The notes beneath the pieces were generated by a model. That model worked only from the letters and a program-made list of their open reading frames with translations. It made no database searches and was not told the origin of the DNA. Source: Puccinellia tenuiflora (lineage: Eukaryota > Streptophyta > Magnoliopsida > Poales > Poaceae). Taken from it: 64,000 nt of DNA. The DNA lies in contig QRDG01000025.1 in the NCBI GenBank assembly GCA_012064385.1, positions 450,392-514,391 of the forward strand, read 5' to 3'. Of this stretch, positions 41,912 to 52,112 are shown piece by piece. The stretch's first letter is position 1; every line of letters begins with the position of its first letter. Made by a program: the position numbers and the translations under genes.

Positions 41912-43131
41912 GATCAGGAACGGGGCAAGCGGACCAAGTAAGAGTATGCACAAGATGTTTATTTGTGCATATCACAAGGTCCGCTAGCACCTCCCTGAAT
42001 CACATAGTGTGACACAACATTTTAATCATCGGCATTCAGAAAGAGAGAAAAATAAAATGATTTCGGATTTGCGCCTCATACTTAGGTCGGACACACAAGC
42101 AGACCTGCAGGATCCTCGGCAATTCATTATTGTGTCACCCAAATCCAGTGGCTGGATTCAACCTACCTGAGGGCTTGTGTTTCCAACAGCATCGTTGTAT
42201 TGTCTTTATTCACCGACCTACAGGAGGTGGATCCAATGGCTGGCCGGTGAACAAAGACAACACAATAATGCCAGGGAACATGCCAGCAGGTAGGCTAAAT
42301 CCAGCCATTGGGTTCGGTGACAAAGGTAGACGCTCGTTGTGTGCCGTTCGCTGCAAGGAAGGCTAAAATGCCTAGTGTCACAACATTTTAATCATCGGCT
42401 TAGAAGAAAAAAAACAAAACAAATAAAAATGACTTAGATTTTGCGCCTCATACTTAGGTCGGACACTCAAATAGACCTGCAGGATCTTGTGAGCCAAGTA
42501 TGATGCACAAGACTTGGTACTTGTGCATATCACAAGGCTCACAAGACCTGCAGGCCTACAACTTAGTGCCACAACATTTTAATCATCGGCTTTCGAAGAA
42601 ACAGACAAAACAAAATAAAAATGACTTAGATTTTGCGCCTCATACTTAGGTCGGACACACAATTATTAGTAGCCCTGAAGGATCGGCCGAGCCAAGTAGG
42701 ATGCACAAGACTTGTACTTGTGCATATCACAAGGCTCGGCAGACCTTCAGGGTTACCACATAGTGCCACAACATTTTTAATCATCGGCATTCGGAAAGAG
42801 AAAGAAAAAACAAAATGATTTCGGATTTGTGCCTCATACATATTTAAATTGGACACACATTTCAGAGACGGAGCAAGTGAACCAAGTAGGATGCACAAAA
42901 TATTTATTTGTGTATATCACAAGGTTCACTAGCTCCTCCCTGAATCATACAGTGTCACAACATTTTAATCATCGGCTTAGAAGAAAAAGACAAAACAAAA
43001 TAAAAATGACTTAGATTTTGCGCCTCATACTTAGGTCGGACACACAAGTAGACCTGCAGGATCTGGTGAGCCAAGTATGATGCACAAAACTTGGTACTTG
43101 TGCATATCACAAGGCTCACCAGACCTGAAGG
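41912..43131. repeat. Tandem array of about 190-bp units, each with a long hairpin
   Basis: The phrase CACAACATTTTAATCATCGG recurs at 42013, 42379, 42570, 42767, 42956 and 43147, about 190 bp apart except one 366-bp unit. Each unit holds an imperfect hairpin of about 80-90 nt: 41912-42001, 42473-42554, 42672-42752, 42861-42946 and 43053-43131. The central stem is ATGCACAAG/CTTGTGCAT and the outer arms differ between units but remain complementary. The long unit carries its own larger hairpin (about 42148-42322). Located in the intron of the CACTA gene. No coding content. Confidence 0.85.
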
Positions 43132-43269
43132 CCTACAACCTAGTGCCACAACATTTTAATCATCGGCTTTCGGCTAAAGCAGAACAAGCATTTCCCACTT
43201 TCCTCAAATTCAACTACTGCGATCCGGGGAAGAAGATTGTGAAACGCTAGCTATAGCTGGTGTGGGAAT

Positions 43270-43420
43270 TTGTAATCCTAATATCATCGTAATTTGTACC
43301 CTAGAATTTGTAATCCTAATATCATCGGAATATTAGATATCCAAATATTAATATCATCGGAATATTAGATATCATCGGAATATTAGATATCCAAATATTA
43401 ATCCTAATATCATCGGAATA
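43270..43420. repeat. AT-rich short tandem repeat
   Basis: Repeats of ATATCATCGGAATATTAG and AATCCTAATATCATCG with variable spacing, in the intron next to the exon 1 donor. Confidence 0.75.
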
Positions 43421-43434
43421 GCTGACGTGCTCAC

Positions 43435-43560
43435 CTTCTTCTCGTAGGGGAACGGGTGCTCGCCGGGGAGCTCCTCGACGGCGTCGGGCTGCGCTGCCGC
43501 GGAAGCCTGGTGCGGGGCGCTGCGGATGCGCGGCGCTAGGGACACCGCAGAGGCCGGGTA
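43435..43560 (-). CDS. CACTA internal gene, exon 1 (3' portion)
   Basis: On the minus strand an Ala/Pro-rich frame runs into VEELPGEHPFPYEKK, followed exactly by a GTGAGC donor (43434-43433). It joins in phase 0 to exon 2 at 41617. The 5' limit is uncertain, because upstream sequence is a GC-rich tandem repeat in which all frames stay partly open. The intron is 1.8 kb and contains the hairpin array. Confidence 0.5.
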
Positions 43561-43584
43561 GAGGCCACCGCAGCCTCGGCGTCG

Positions 43585-43815
43585 GGAGGGCCGGCGGCGG
43601 CGACGGGAAGAGGCGCGGAGCAGCGAGGAGCAACCGGGAAGCGGGAGTGGGCCGTGGCGGCCGCAGCCTCGGCGTCGGTAGGGCCGGCGGCGGCGACGGG
43701 AAGAGGCGGCGGAGCAGCGAGGAGCAACCGGGAAGCGGGAGTGGGCCGGCGGCGGCGACGGGAAGAGGCGGCGGAGCAGCGAGGAGCAACCGGGAAGCGG
43801 GAGTGGGCCGTGGAG
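43585..43815. repeat. GC-rich tandem repeat, about 62-96 bp, three copies
   Basis: The block GGCGGCGGCGACGGGAAGAG followed by CGGAGCAGCGAGGAGCAACC and GGGAAGCGGGAGTGGGCC occurs three times (near 43590, 43685 and 43748). It spans the presumed start of the CACTA gene and creates long spurious ORFs on both strands. Confidence 0.8.
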
Positions 43816-45380
43816 GCCGACGGTGTGGTCCGCCCGCGTCGATCTAGGGTTCAGACGGACGAGGGCAGAGAGGAGGCGGGGATCGATGTGACGCAGCGGC
43901 GGTTCACCAGCGCGGCCGGACCCAAGGGAGGAGACGGAATCAGCGGGGAGGAGAAGGAGAAGGCGCGGTGGTGGAGCAAGGAGAGAGGGGATCGAGCTGG
44001 TCGCGGCCGGCAGATACAGAGGATGGCGGCGGGGTAGGAAGGAGAGGAGGGTGAGCGGGGTCGACCGGGGGAGGCAGCGGCCGGGCCAGAGCTGGCCGGT
44101 GGGAGGCGAGGTGGATCGAGCTGGAGGCGTTGGGCGCGGGATGGGGAAAGGAGAAGGTGCGGGTGAGGTGAGCTGGCCGGTGGGAGGCGAGGTGGAGCTG
44201 GAGGTGGAGCTCTTATTTCCCCGTACATCAACTTACCCGTGGCGCAGTGTATTATGGTGCGCCACGGCTACGCTGCTACCCGTGGCGCACATGTTTGTCC
44301 CGCGCCACGCCTAAGTACGCGCAGGCCGGCCGGCCAGTGCCCATCTTAGCCGTGGCGCAGTTATTAGAATGCTGCGCCACGGCTAAGTTGGAATCAGTGG
44401 CGCAGGCCCGGACGGTGCGCCACGCATACTTAGCCGTGGCGCACTATTCTGTTGGTGCGCCATGGACAAGTGGCTTACCTATAAGCCTTTTCCTAGTAGT
44501 GTAAGAGAAGAAGAAGTTTGTGTTGATCAAGGCTTTGTGCGGGTTGATCATCACTCAAGGCCAAGTGAAGATATGCCGAATAGTGCATCTCCCATCTTGG
44601 TATATGGGGGAGCATCATGTGTATCTTCACCGAAGCGCAATCGAGGAAGGTGGTGCATCTTGACGAGATGAAGATCATCTTCATCGACCTCAAGTGGTTT
44701 AAGCGCAAGGCAAAGGTATGATCTTGATAGGGTTTCTATTTTACCGGTCTCATGTTGTTTAGTGAGAGACCGGATTATAGGATAGATAGCCGTACTATCA
44801 AGAGGGGCTCTCGACCGAGTATCGTGATCGTATCGTCGTAGAGAGCACAAACCTTTGCATCCATGCAATCATCTCTATTGGTTATTATTTGCCTCTTATC
44901 GTGGTGTGATCTTGGTGCTTGTCGTGATCGGCATGACAAGGCTAAGTTCACCGAAAACGGTTTCCATATGCGTCTTGTATTGCGTTTTCGGTATTGGAGA
45001 TTTTACCGGTTCATCCGTGCGGAAGATTTATCTCTTCCATTTCTTTTGCAAAATCTCCATTGCTTGTTTGCCATTTACAAAGGTTGCATTTGTCGTCCTC
45101 TTTCCAACAAAATTGGTTTCATATCATTTGGACTTCAATTGCAAAAGATACGGCATTTCAGGTTTTCAAAAAGGAGGTTTTCCCGGCGTGTCCTTTTTAG
45201 AGAGGTAAAACTCTCTCTCGTTGTGACCTCCTCCTCACATGATGGACAATGAGGTTTCTCTACATGATCTTGTAGATCTTTTCGTTGCGAGTCCAACGAG
45301 CCCAAGATCATCGAAAACGGAGTCCGGATGTAAAAGATATGCCCGTTTTCGTTATGCTCATTCTACAGTTTTTCTGAGGG

Positions 45381-45760
45381 GCGGAAATTCCGGCCCGGGG
45401 TCCGGAAATTCCGGCCCTCGGAAGTTCTGGCCTGTACTCCGGAATATCCGGCCCTATTTTTCCATCCGAGGTTTTTGGCTAAGTCTTTTTCGCGTTTCTC
45501 TCTGAAGGTTCCGGAAATTTGCTCCGGAAGTTTGCTCGGAAATTTCTGGGGGCCTGGAAATTCCGGTCCTTGGTTCGGAATATCCGGCCCAAGGAAAATT
45601 TGGCTAAGTCTTTTGCGCTTTTCTCTCGGGTGGGGGTCCGGAACTTTGAACCAGAGATTTGCTCCGGAAATTTCCGGGGCACCGGAAGTTCCGGTGTAAG
45701 ACCCGGAATATCCGTCCCCCGGCATGAAGTTCCGGCCCTTAAACCCAGAATATCCGGCCC
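45381..45760. repeat. CCGGAAATTCCGG-type array in LTR
   Basis: About 380 bp in which TTCCGG, CCGGAA and CCGGCCC recur more than 20 times, often as palindromes such as CCGGAAATTCCGG or CCGGAATATCCGG. It is interrupted twice by a TTTGGCTAAGTCTTTT-containing segment. It ends about 33 bp before the TATA box. Confidence 0.8.
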
Positions 45761-45793
45761 CACGTTTTTCTAACGGCTAGTTTTTGGGGAGGC

Positions 45794-45801
45794 TATAAAA
45801 A
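45794..45801 (+). promoter_or_regulatory. TATA box of LTR
   Basis: TATAAAAA in GGAGGCTATAAAAAGCC, followed by CTTCTTCTTCCCC, which is shared with the LTR at 58719 (there TATTTAAG at 60239-60246). Confidence 0.6.
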
Positions 45802-46814
45802 GCCTTCTTCTTCCCCAAAACCTGGCTGCTCACCTTGCTCACTTGTTTTCCTCTCTACTCCATTGTTGCTAACCTTGTGAGCTTCATTCCTCTCAATCCC
45901 TCCAATGATTCTTGTCCAAACTTAGGTATTCAAGAGAGGAGATCTAGATCTACCATTCCACCAATAAGAATCTCCTCTAAGTGAGGGAAACTTGTGGATC
46001 TAGATTTTGGGGTTGCTTTGTGTTCATCCCCTTTGTTCTTCCTCTCTCATTCCCCCCAAAGCATTTGTTGCTTGGTTGGAATTTGAGAGTGAAGGATTTG
46101 ACCACTTTGTGTGTTCTTGCCTCTTGCATTTATTGCATCGGGTTGCTCTCCCTACGGTGATACGTGAAGATCGACGTTGAGAAGCTTGTTACTCTTGGGT
46201 GCATTGTGTTCCCAAGAGCTTTGTGCCTCTTCGGTGCATTGTGTACCCTAGACGGTGGTGGTGCCGTGAAGACTTCGACTTGTGAAGCTTCGGCAAAGTT
46301 TGGGAGTTCCCAATTGAGTTGTGGGTGTGTGCCCCAAGAAGAGTTGTAAAGGGCTCCGGAATCCGCCCCGAAGGATTCCGATAGTGGAAGGTGAACCAAT
46401 CCGTTGGGTGAGGTTAATCAGAGAATAGGGTGAGGCCTTTGTGGCATCTTGAGTAGGTCTCTTGTGGCGAGCTCACACCCCTCCAACAAGACGTACTCCC
46501 TTAACAAGAAGGAACTCGGGAATAGATCCTCGTCTCCGCATGCCTCGGTTATTTCTATACCCGAGATTTTACTTATGCACTTTACATTGTGATAGCCTTC
46601 GTGCTTGAAGTTCATATCTTGCTATCACCTTGTTGCTTGCCTTGTTTAGCATAGGCTGTTGGTGCACATAGGTGAGCCTAGTAATTAGGTTGTTGGCTTG
46701 TTAATTTAAACACCTAGTTTTATTCCGCAATTATCAAGCCCTAAATAGAAAAAGTGTTAGTCGCCTATTCACCCCCCTCTAGGCGACATCCGGGGCATAG
46801 CTTGTTCTTTCAAT

Positions 46815-46826
46815 TGGTATCAGAGC
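46815..46826 (+). other. PBS (initiator Met tRNA)
   Basis: TGGTATCAGAGC, 2 nt after the LTR end at 46812. It makes this LTR the 5' LTR of the sequence to its right, although a PPT precedes its left end. Confidence 0.9.
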
Positions 46827-46866
46827 CTCGTCTCTCTTGTTTGGCTTTACCGCCTAGAGAGTAAAG

Positions 46867-47496
46867 ATGTCGTCTAGGGATTTAGTGCACAATTCCTTGT
46901 TTAGATTTAATGGCACAAATTTTAATGTTTGGAAAACTCATATGCTTAATCACTTACGGGTCTTGGACCCCAATATTGAGCGTATCTTAGATATAGGTTT
47001 TTCTCCTCCTAAGGATTACGAAAGTATGACTTTAGAGGATGAGAAAAACTTATATCTAGATGCTCTAGCTTCTAATGAGTTTTGCAAATTTGTGAGTATT
47101 GTAGTTTTCGAGTCAATCATGCCTCTCCGGGATGTTCGTGAGCTTTGGACCAAGCTACAAGAAAAATATGGAGTGTCCAACTCTATTGAGGATGATTGCT
47201 CTCCCTCCACCTCCGGCCGTGATGAGCTCTCGTCTTTGTCTACTTCACCAAAATGTGGTAAGCCACAAACCAATGTAATGGTGAGTAGTGATAGGCTTTG
47301 CAATATTGATAGTGAGCTCTTTTATGATGATCTTTTATCGCTATCTTGTTGTAATGCCTCATCTTTGGACTTAAACTCTTCTAGCACTATAAATGTCATA
47401 CATGCTAGTGTTGATAGTCCTCACATACCATCCAAAAATTGCTTAGACAAATCTAATGATGATATGCTTGCTTTATCTTGTTCCAATGATAAAAAT
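46867..47496 (+). CDS. Gag N-terminal fragment, copia UBN2/DUF4219 type
   Basis: ATG at 46867 (AAAGATGTCGTCT), 55 nt after the LTR end. About 210 codons with the copia gag signature: FNGTNFNVWKTHM near residue 15, an acidic helix, and RELWTKLQEKYGVSN near residue 90, then a Ser/Cys-rich linker. Homologous to the gag start at 61433. The frame is open up to about 47496. There the sequence changes abruptly to a GC-rich Transposase_28-like gene, so the coiled coil and zinc knuckles are lost. The family role is assembly of virus-like particles; this fragment cannot complete that. Confidence 0.75.
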
Positions 47497-50064
47497 GCTT
47501 GATGTATGCGTACGGCGTACAGCTGCACGACTTCACCCCCAACGCCATGCTCCACATCTCCTGCTTCATCGTCTTGTGCGAGTGTTTCCTGGGGATACAC
47601 CCGCACTGGGGGTTGTGGCAGCGGATCTTCAACGTGAAGCGCAATGCCGGCGCTCGCGGCGTGTACCCCATGGGCGGCTTCGGGATCCAGATGCGCGGGG
47701 ACATCGACTATTTCGACCTGAAGCAGCTCGAGTCCGCGCAAAACTGGAGGAAGAAGTGGTTCTACGTCTCCGACATCTGCAAGCCGGGGCAGTTGTACGG
47801 AGTGCCGCCGTTCCAACGCGACGTCATTGTGAAGAAGAAGAACTCGTGGTCGCACCGACCCGACGTCTGGGAGGCCAAGGAAGCATCCTCGTTGTTGTCT
47901 CGTGTGTCCGTGTTGTTGAAGACCACGGGCAAGGAGGTGAACAGGGTGCACCTGATCGCCACGTTTATGAAATGGCGCGTGCACCCTATTCAGGCTCGGG
48001 AGCACGACGCGTATCTGCAAAGGAGCTTTCGGCGGGCGAAGTCAAGGCTCGCGTGGGCACTCTGACCATGTTGAAGGTTGGTGATGCGCACGTCTTCGAT
48101 CCGCCGGTCACCCCCTTCAGCACGGAGCACCCTGTGCCTGAGGTAATCGTGTGATTTTTACTGCTTTGCTTTGAATCAGTGTTCCTTTTGGCCTTTTCTC
48201 AACCTTTTTACTGTTTCCCTTTGAAGGGGTTCTCCACTTTTGTTAGTCTATCGCCGCTGCCCGAGGGTAAGGGCACATCCGCTGTCCCAGACTTGCGGGT
48301 GGATCCTGATGACCGGGACATCTCTGTCTCCTCCGCTGTGTCACCCGATGACACAGAAGGTGCGGACAGCGATGATGTTCCGCTGGAGACCCGCCGGAAA
48401 TGAGTCCGCCCCACCGGCTCGAAGCTGCCAAGGAAATCGCAGCAGAGTGCCGGTGCCGATGATTCCGGCTCGTCCTCGCCTCCTGTTCGTGCCGGCGACG
48501 AGATTGCTCCGGTGCAAGGTCCCGCGGCCCCTCCATCGAAAAGGGCCCGCGTTTCTTCAGACTTCTTCGACCCCGACGTCCTCCTGACTGAGCTGAGCTC
48601 GTAAGTCGACACCTTTCTTCTTCTGTTTCTTTTTCTGCGACCTTGATGTTTTGTACTTTTTGGAGTAATTCGACTGTCCTTTCCAGCGACTCTTCCGGTG
48701 AGAAAGACGCTCAGCCGGACATGGGCAAGCCAGAGGAGGAGTGCGAGAGCGCAGACCCTGGTTCAAAGGGTACCATGGCTCCTCCACCGCCGCTCGATCG
48801 CGGCGCTGCGGCGGACACTTCTGCGGCAACTGCCCCTGGTGATGACTTCGTCACCATCGTCAGCACTCTTCCATTTGTGTCCGCCAAGCACGTAAGTCGT
48901 TTACTCTTTGTTTTCTATTGTTGGGTGCGCGTAAGCGCTCTCGATGGGAGTAGCCCTCGAGTCTATATGCGACTATTTATAGTCGGGTATAGACTCAAGC
49001 CACTTGCTTTGATTTTGTCTTGTGCTCTTTGTATGATCGGGTGCGCGCCAGCGCTCCCGATGGGAGTAGCCCCCGAGTCCATATGCGACTTGGCACAGTT
49101 GGGTATGGACTCAGAAACATGCATTTAACTTTTTCTTTGTGCTTTCGCAGCCGGTTATGCGCGACCTGCTGGGCATAGGCCGCCGCTATGCCGCCATGGA
49201 AGCAGAGGTTGCCCGGGTCAGCCAGCAGTCCGCTGATCTGCAAGGTAAATTTCTCCTGTTTGCTCAGCTTAGCTTTTCCATTGTGCTTCTTCCTTATTGT
49301 GTTCTGCAGAATCCCTTGCGCGAGTCCAGCGCGAGAGAGATGACGCCGCGCTGTAGTCCTCCAAGTTGAAGGGGAAGCTCGACTCTGTCGACGCCGATGC
49401 CCGTGCGCGGGCGGATGACGCTGCGCGATCCGCCAGGGAGGAAGCCGAAAAGTGGGAGAAGGTAATCGCCCTATGACTTGGGGCTATCGCAAACTCCTTG
49501 TCAGGTTCGCCCAACATCCCGTCCTTATATTTTTTATCTTGCTGTTGTTCTTTCTTCGTTTGTGAATTTATCCCTCTTCGTTTTCGTCTAGGGTACTTGG
49601 GTGCTCCTACGGGCAGTAGCAGTCAAGCTCTTCCCGAGGACCTGGAGGGTGCTCTAGTTGCCCTAGAGGGTGTCGGTGGCCAGACAGGCAACCTTCTGTC
49701 GAAGGCAAGGGATGCGCTGACCTGCCTCCATGGCAGTGTGTTTCCCAAGGCGCAGCGTCCGTGTTCCTTTGGCGAGCTAGCGGAGCTGTTTGGCCCGGAC
49801 GCGTCCACCATCGTGGACATCCGCCGCGAGCACACGGTACGTGGTTCACAGACCATTCTCCTTATGCTGCAGGGGCACGACTTCGAGGGTGACTTTGACA
49901 AGGCTATGTCGGGTCGTCCTCGTGGACCTGATGGCAAGCCGCTGCCCCTTGGTGAATTTTCCGAGAGGTCCCGCGAGCTGGCACAGAAGCTGGCGGACAC
50001 CATGGAGAAGGAGGCCACCAAGTGCGCCGAGAAGGCCAAGAAGTCGACCAGCTCGCAGCCGTAG
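47497..50064 (+). pseudogene. Transposase_28-like ('putative gypsy type transposon') gene, broken
   Basis: Begins inside the domain at LMYAYGVQLHDFTPNAMLHI, which is typical of the plant 'putative gypsy type transposon' domain (PF04195). The N-terminal portion is missing. Exon-like blocks with consensus splice sites: to 48142 (donor GTAATC), 48227-48600, 48687-48891, 49151-49244, 49310-49461, about 49592-50064. Phases agree for the first five. Defects: a frame change near 47985-48000, in-frame TGA at 48401-48403 and TAG at 49354-49356, and a phase mismatch before the last block. The middle encodes acidic and Ser/Pro-rich linkers; the C-terminus has a coiled coil ending in KKSTSSQP and TAG. 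GC-rich codons contrast with the AT-rich gag to the left. These proteins accompany Tat-type gypsy elements; their role is not established. Confidence 0.7.
48959..49112 (+). repeat. Two intronic hairpins with AGCCCCCGAGTC start
   Basis: Within the intron 48892-49150, two related segments form perfect or near-perfect stems: GAGTCTATATGCGACTAT with ATAGTCGGGTATAGACTC (48959-48996), and GAGTCCATATGCGACT with AGTTGGGTATGGACTC (49075-49112). The T-A pair of the first is a C-G pair in the second. Preceded by duplicated 'GGGTGCGCG...GCGCTC.CGATGGGAGTAGCCC'. Confidence 0.75.
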
Positions 50065-50133
50065 ATAGTTACTGTAGCGGTTCGGCGGAGCTTGTATAAA
50101 AACTTATCTGCTTATCACTTTTGTTAACTTGTA

Positions 50134-51097
50134 ATGATTATTGGCCTAGGAGCCTCCATTGATATTCCTTTTGCGCAATCTCTGGAGAATCTTTGTTTCC
50201 TCCGTCCAGACCCCGAGTTCCTTTGCGGGGCTAGGGCGAAAGTGATGCCAATTCCATTGTTTTTCCTTATGTTTCTTGCTTTGCTTCGTGGGCAGGCTAG
50301 CCTTGCCAGTACTTCTCCATCTACTGGGACCGTTTCCGACCAAGTTTCTAGCTCTGAACCTGCTACGGCGACGCCGGGCACCCGCAATGCTGACGAGTAC
50401 CAGTATTCGGTGCTGCAAACTCGATGCGCTAGGCTGGAGTAGGACTTACGAACCACTCGAGGTGTCCTCGCCATTTTACGGTCAAAGCACCCTCGCCCCG
50501 CTGAACGAGAAGCTTTCTTGCTTCAAGAATTGGAGAGAGTGAATTCTGAACTGCTCTGTAAGTTATCCAAAAGCCCCCGAGCCGTCAAGTTGTCGATTTC
50601 TTCTCGTGTTCAGTTGCTATCTTCTTTTGACAGGTGCCCAACTGGATGCGCGGGCTGAAGCTGACCGAGTAAACAGCCGACTCCGGTGTGTTGCTGAGAT
50701 AGTAGGGCGGGACACAACCTCCTTCTGGTCTGACAGCACTCGGGGTCGCGTTCTGGTTCTACTGCAGGACCGCGTGCAACAGGTGGTTTCCTTTATTGGG
50801 TCCTGCAAGTCTGCCTTGTCGCTGGTGCACAAAGCTCTGTTTCCTCTGGACGCGCAGCCGCGAGGACTTGGTGCTCTTCTGGCAAGGATCCGCAATGGCG
50901 AGGCTGTGCAAGGGTTTGTTCGCGCCCAACTGGTCAGTGGCGCCATCTATGCCTTGGCGTTTGTGCGCAGACGACACATGTACATGTGCCTGATGGGGAT
51001 AGATGAAGTTCCTCCACAACCTGATGGCGCACCTACGCTGTCGTGGGGTTGTCACGGCAAGTTCTTCCTTAGGGAAGATGAGTTCTGGGGCCATTGA
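50134..51097 (+). pseudogene. C-terminal exons of a second Transposase_28-like gene
   Basis: A Ser/Thr/Pro-rich block (50285-50440) reads into an in-frame TAG. A helical block follows (LRTTRG...ELERVNSELL, to about 50559, donor GTAAGT). After a TTGACAG acceptor comes an exon (50634-51097). It begins with a coiled coil (AQLDARAEADRVNSRL) and continues with SCKSALSLVHKALFPLDAQP, and ends FFLREDEFWGH and TGA. The ALSLVHKALFP segment resembles DALTCLHGSVFP in the preceding pseudogene, so this is a related but different C-terminus. At least one in-frame stop makes the upstream part dead. Confidence 0.55.
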
Positions 51098-52112
51098 TGA
51101 CTGAAGTACGCTGGAACGGTTAATCTCGCCTGGAACAAGGATTTACCCAGGTTCGGCCCCTCTGATTCGAGGTAAAGACCTACTTCCTGCTTCTCTGTTA
51201 TTGCTCTTGATATGTCTCGATTACAAGGACCCGGCTCCCACAACTTAGGAGCCGGCGACTTCTCTCTGGTGGCTAGGGTTTCTCTACTGATTGGACTTAT
51301 CGATCTAAGGTCCAGGACCCCGCTTATAAAGGCTGCCGGGTCCCTGGACTTACACTTTACACCGAGTCATACTAGAACACGGAGTCCTACTCTACGTCTT
51401 GGTCTTCCAAGTTTAGACTCCGGGTTGTACTTGGACTCCTTCCGGATGGATCCTTTCTTCATTATGGGCCCTGGCCGGCTTGTCTCCAGCCCAGCCCATG
51501 CGACTTGATACGTGACTCGGCTTTGGCCTTCTTGGTCTTGGCGGGTCTACTTTCCGGGTCCATGGGCCTACCTATAAAGTATCCCCCCATCAGTAGCCCC
51601 CGAATTTATCTTGGGCACAGCTTGGCGGCTTCCTCTGGCTTGCTGGTTCGACTCTCTGGGTCGACTCCTTCCACTTGAGCCAAAGGCTCCAAAGTCGCCT
51701 GCTGCTAGCTCCAAGATGAATTCCTGCATAAAAACATATTACTTACATAAAATGAGTCCGTCCTGTTCTTTCGCACAAGTCCACCACTCTAGCTATTTAT
51801 AGCACTTGGCCGAGTCTGTGGCTATTCCTGTGCACTACTCTGTCAATTTTCAACTCTTTAAGTCATGGGACTCGGCTTCCTGCAACAAGCCGGCTATTCT
51901 TCCCTCTCTGTAACCTTATCTTTTGACTATCGAATCGTTATCCACGATTTTACCGCGGGCCACCACTGTAAACCTCTAGGGTTTTTACCCCATCATAAAT
52001 ACCAAAAGGTGAGAACTGAATCGTCACCAAACCTTTCATTCCCCAAACTTTCCATCTCTCCTGCACTCGTTCCTTTCCCGCGCAGCGCTTCCTCTCGCAC
52101 CGCACGCACGCC
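51098..52112 (+). other. Intergenic/LTR-like region upstream of the second Transposase_28 gene
   Basis: About 1 kb with two TATA-like boxes (CTTATAAAGG near 51327 and CATAAATACC near 51993). It also has a TTTACCCAGGTTCGG segment (51143) and a 'TAGCCCCCGAATTTATCTTGGG' word (51594) like the intronic hairpin units. The second TATA lies about 120 bp before the ATG at 52113 and is the likely promoter. No confident LTR ends or TSD. Confidence 0.45.

Larger units (their letters stand above)
40736..44501. mobile_element. CACTA transposon, 3.77 kb, non-autonomous
   Basis: Ends are CACTACTAGGGAAAAGGCT and, inverted, CACTACTAGGAAAAGGCTT, with a 3-bp TSD TAA. Both subterminal regions are packed with the words CCGTGGCGCA and TGCGCCACGG (40758-40965 and 44232-44465), the presumed transposase-binding repeats. 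The interior has no TNP2-type transposase, so it depends on another element. It has a two-exon gene on the minus strand with a hairpin-rich intron, a GC-rich tandem repeat near the gene start and a small AT repeat. It sits inside the LTR of the gag-only element. Confidence 0.93.
44505..46812 (+). repeat. LTR of gag-only element, right part
   Basis: Resumes after the CACTA TSD and ends CTTTCA at 46812, directly before a PBS. Without the insert the LTR is about 2.44 kb. It aligns with 58719-61376 over the 'GGTATGATCTTGATAGGGTTTC', 'ACCGAAAACGG' and post-TATA regions. The segments upstream of the TATA box are not homologous: a CCGGAATTCCGG-type array here, a GGCCGG array there. Confidence 0.85.

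Noticed and set aside
41912..43131. CRISPR-like spacing of repeats
   Set aside because: Eukaryotic transposon context, repeats of 190 bp with internal hairpins, no cas genes.
43322..44231. ORFs of 95-155 codons in the CACTA GC-rich repeat
   Set aside because: Ala/Pro/Arg repeats from tandem units; only the frame ending in FPYEKK fits the splice donor and exon 2 phase.
47421..48020. Minus-strand 199-codon ORF opposite the Transposase_28-like pseudogene
   Set aside because: Shadow of the GC-rich sense coding sequence.
51098..52112. Complete LTR between the two Transposase_28-like genes
   Set aside because: Promoter-like boxes are present, but I could not find matching LTR ends, a TSD, PBS or PPT.
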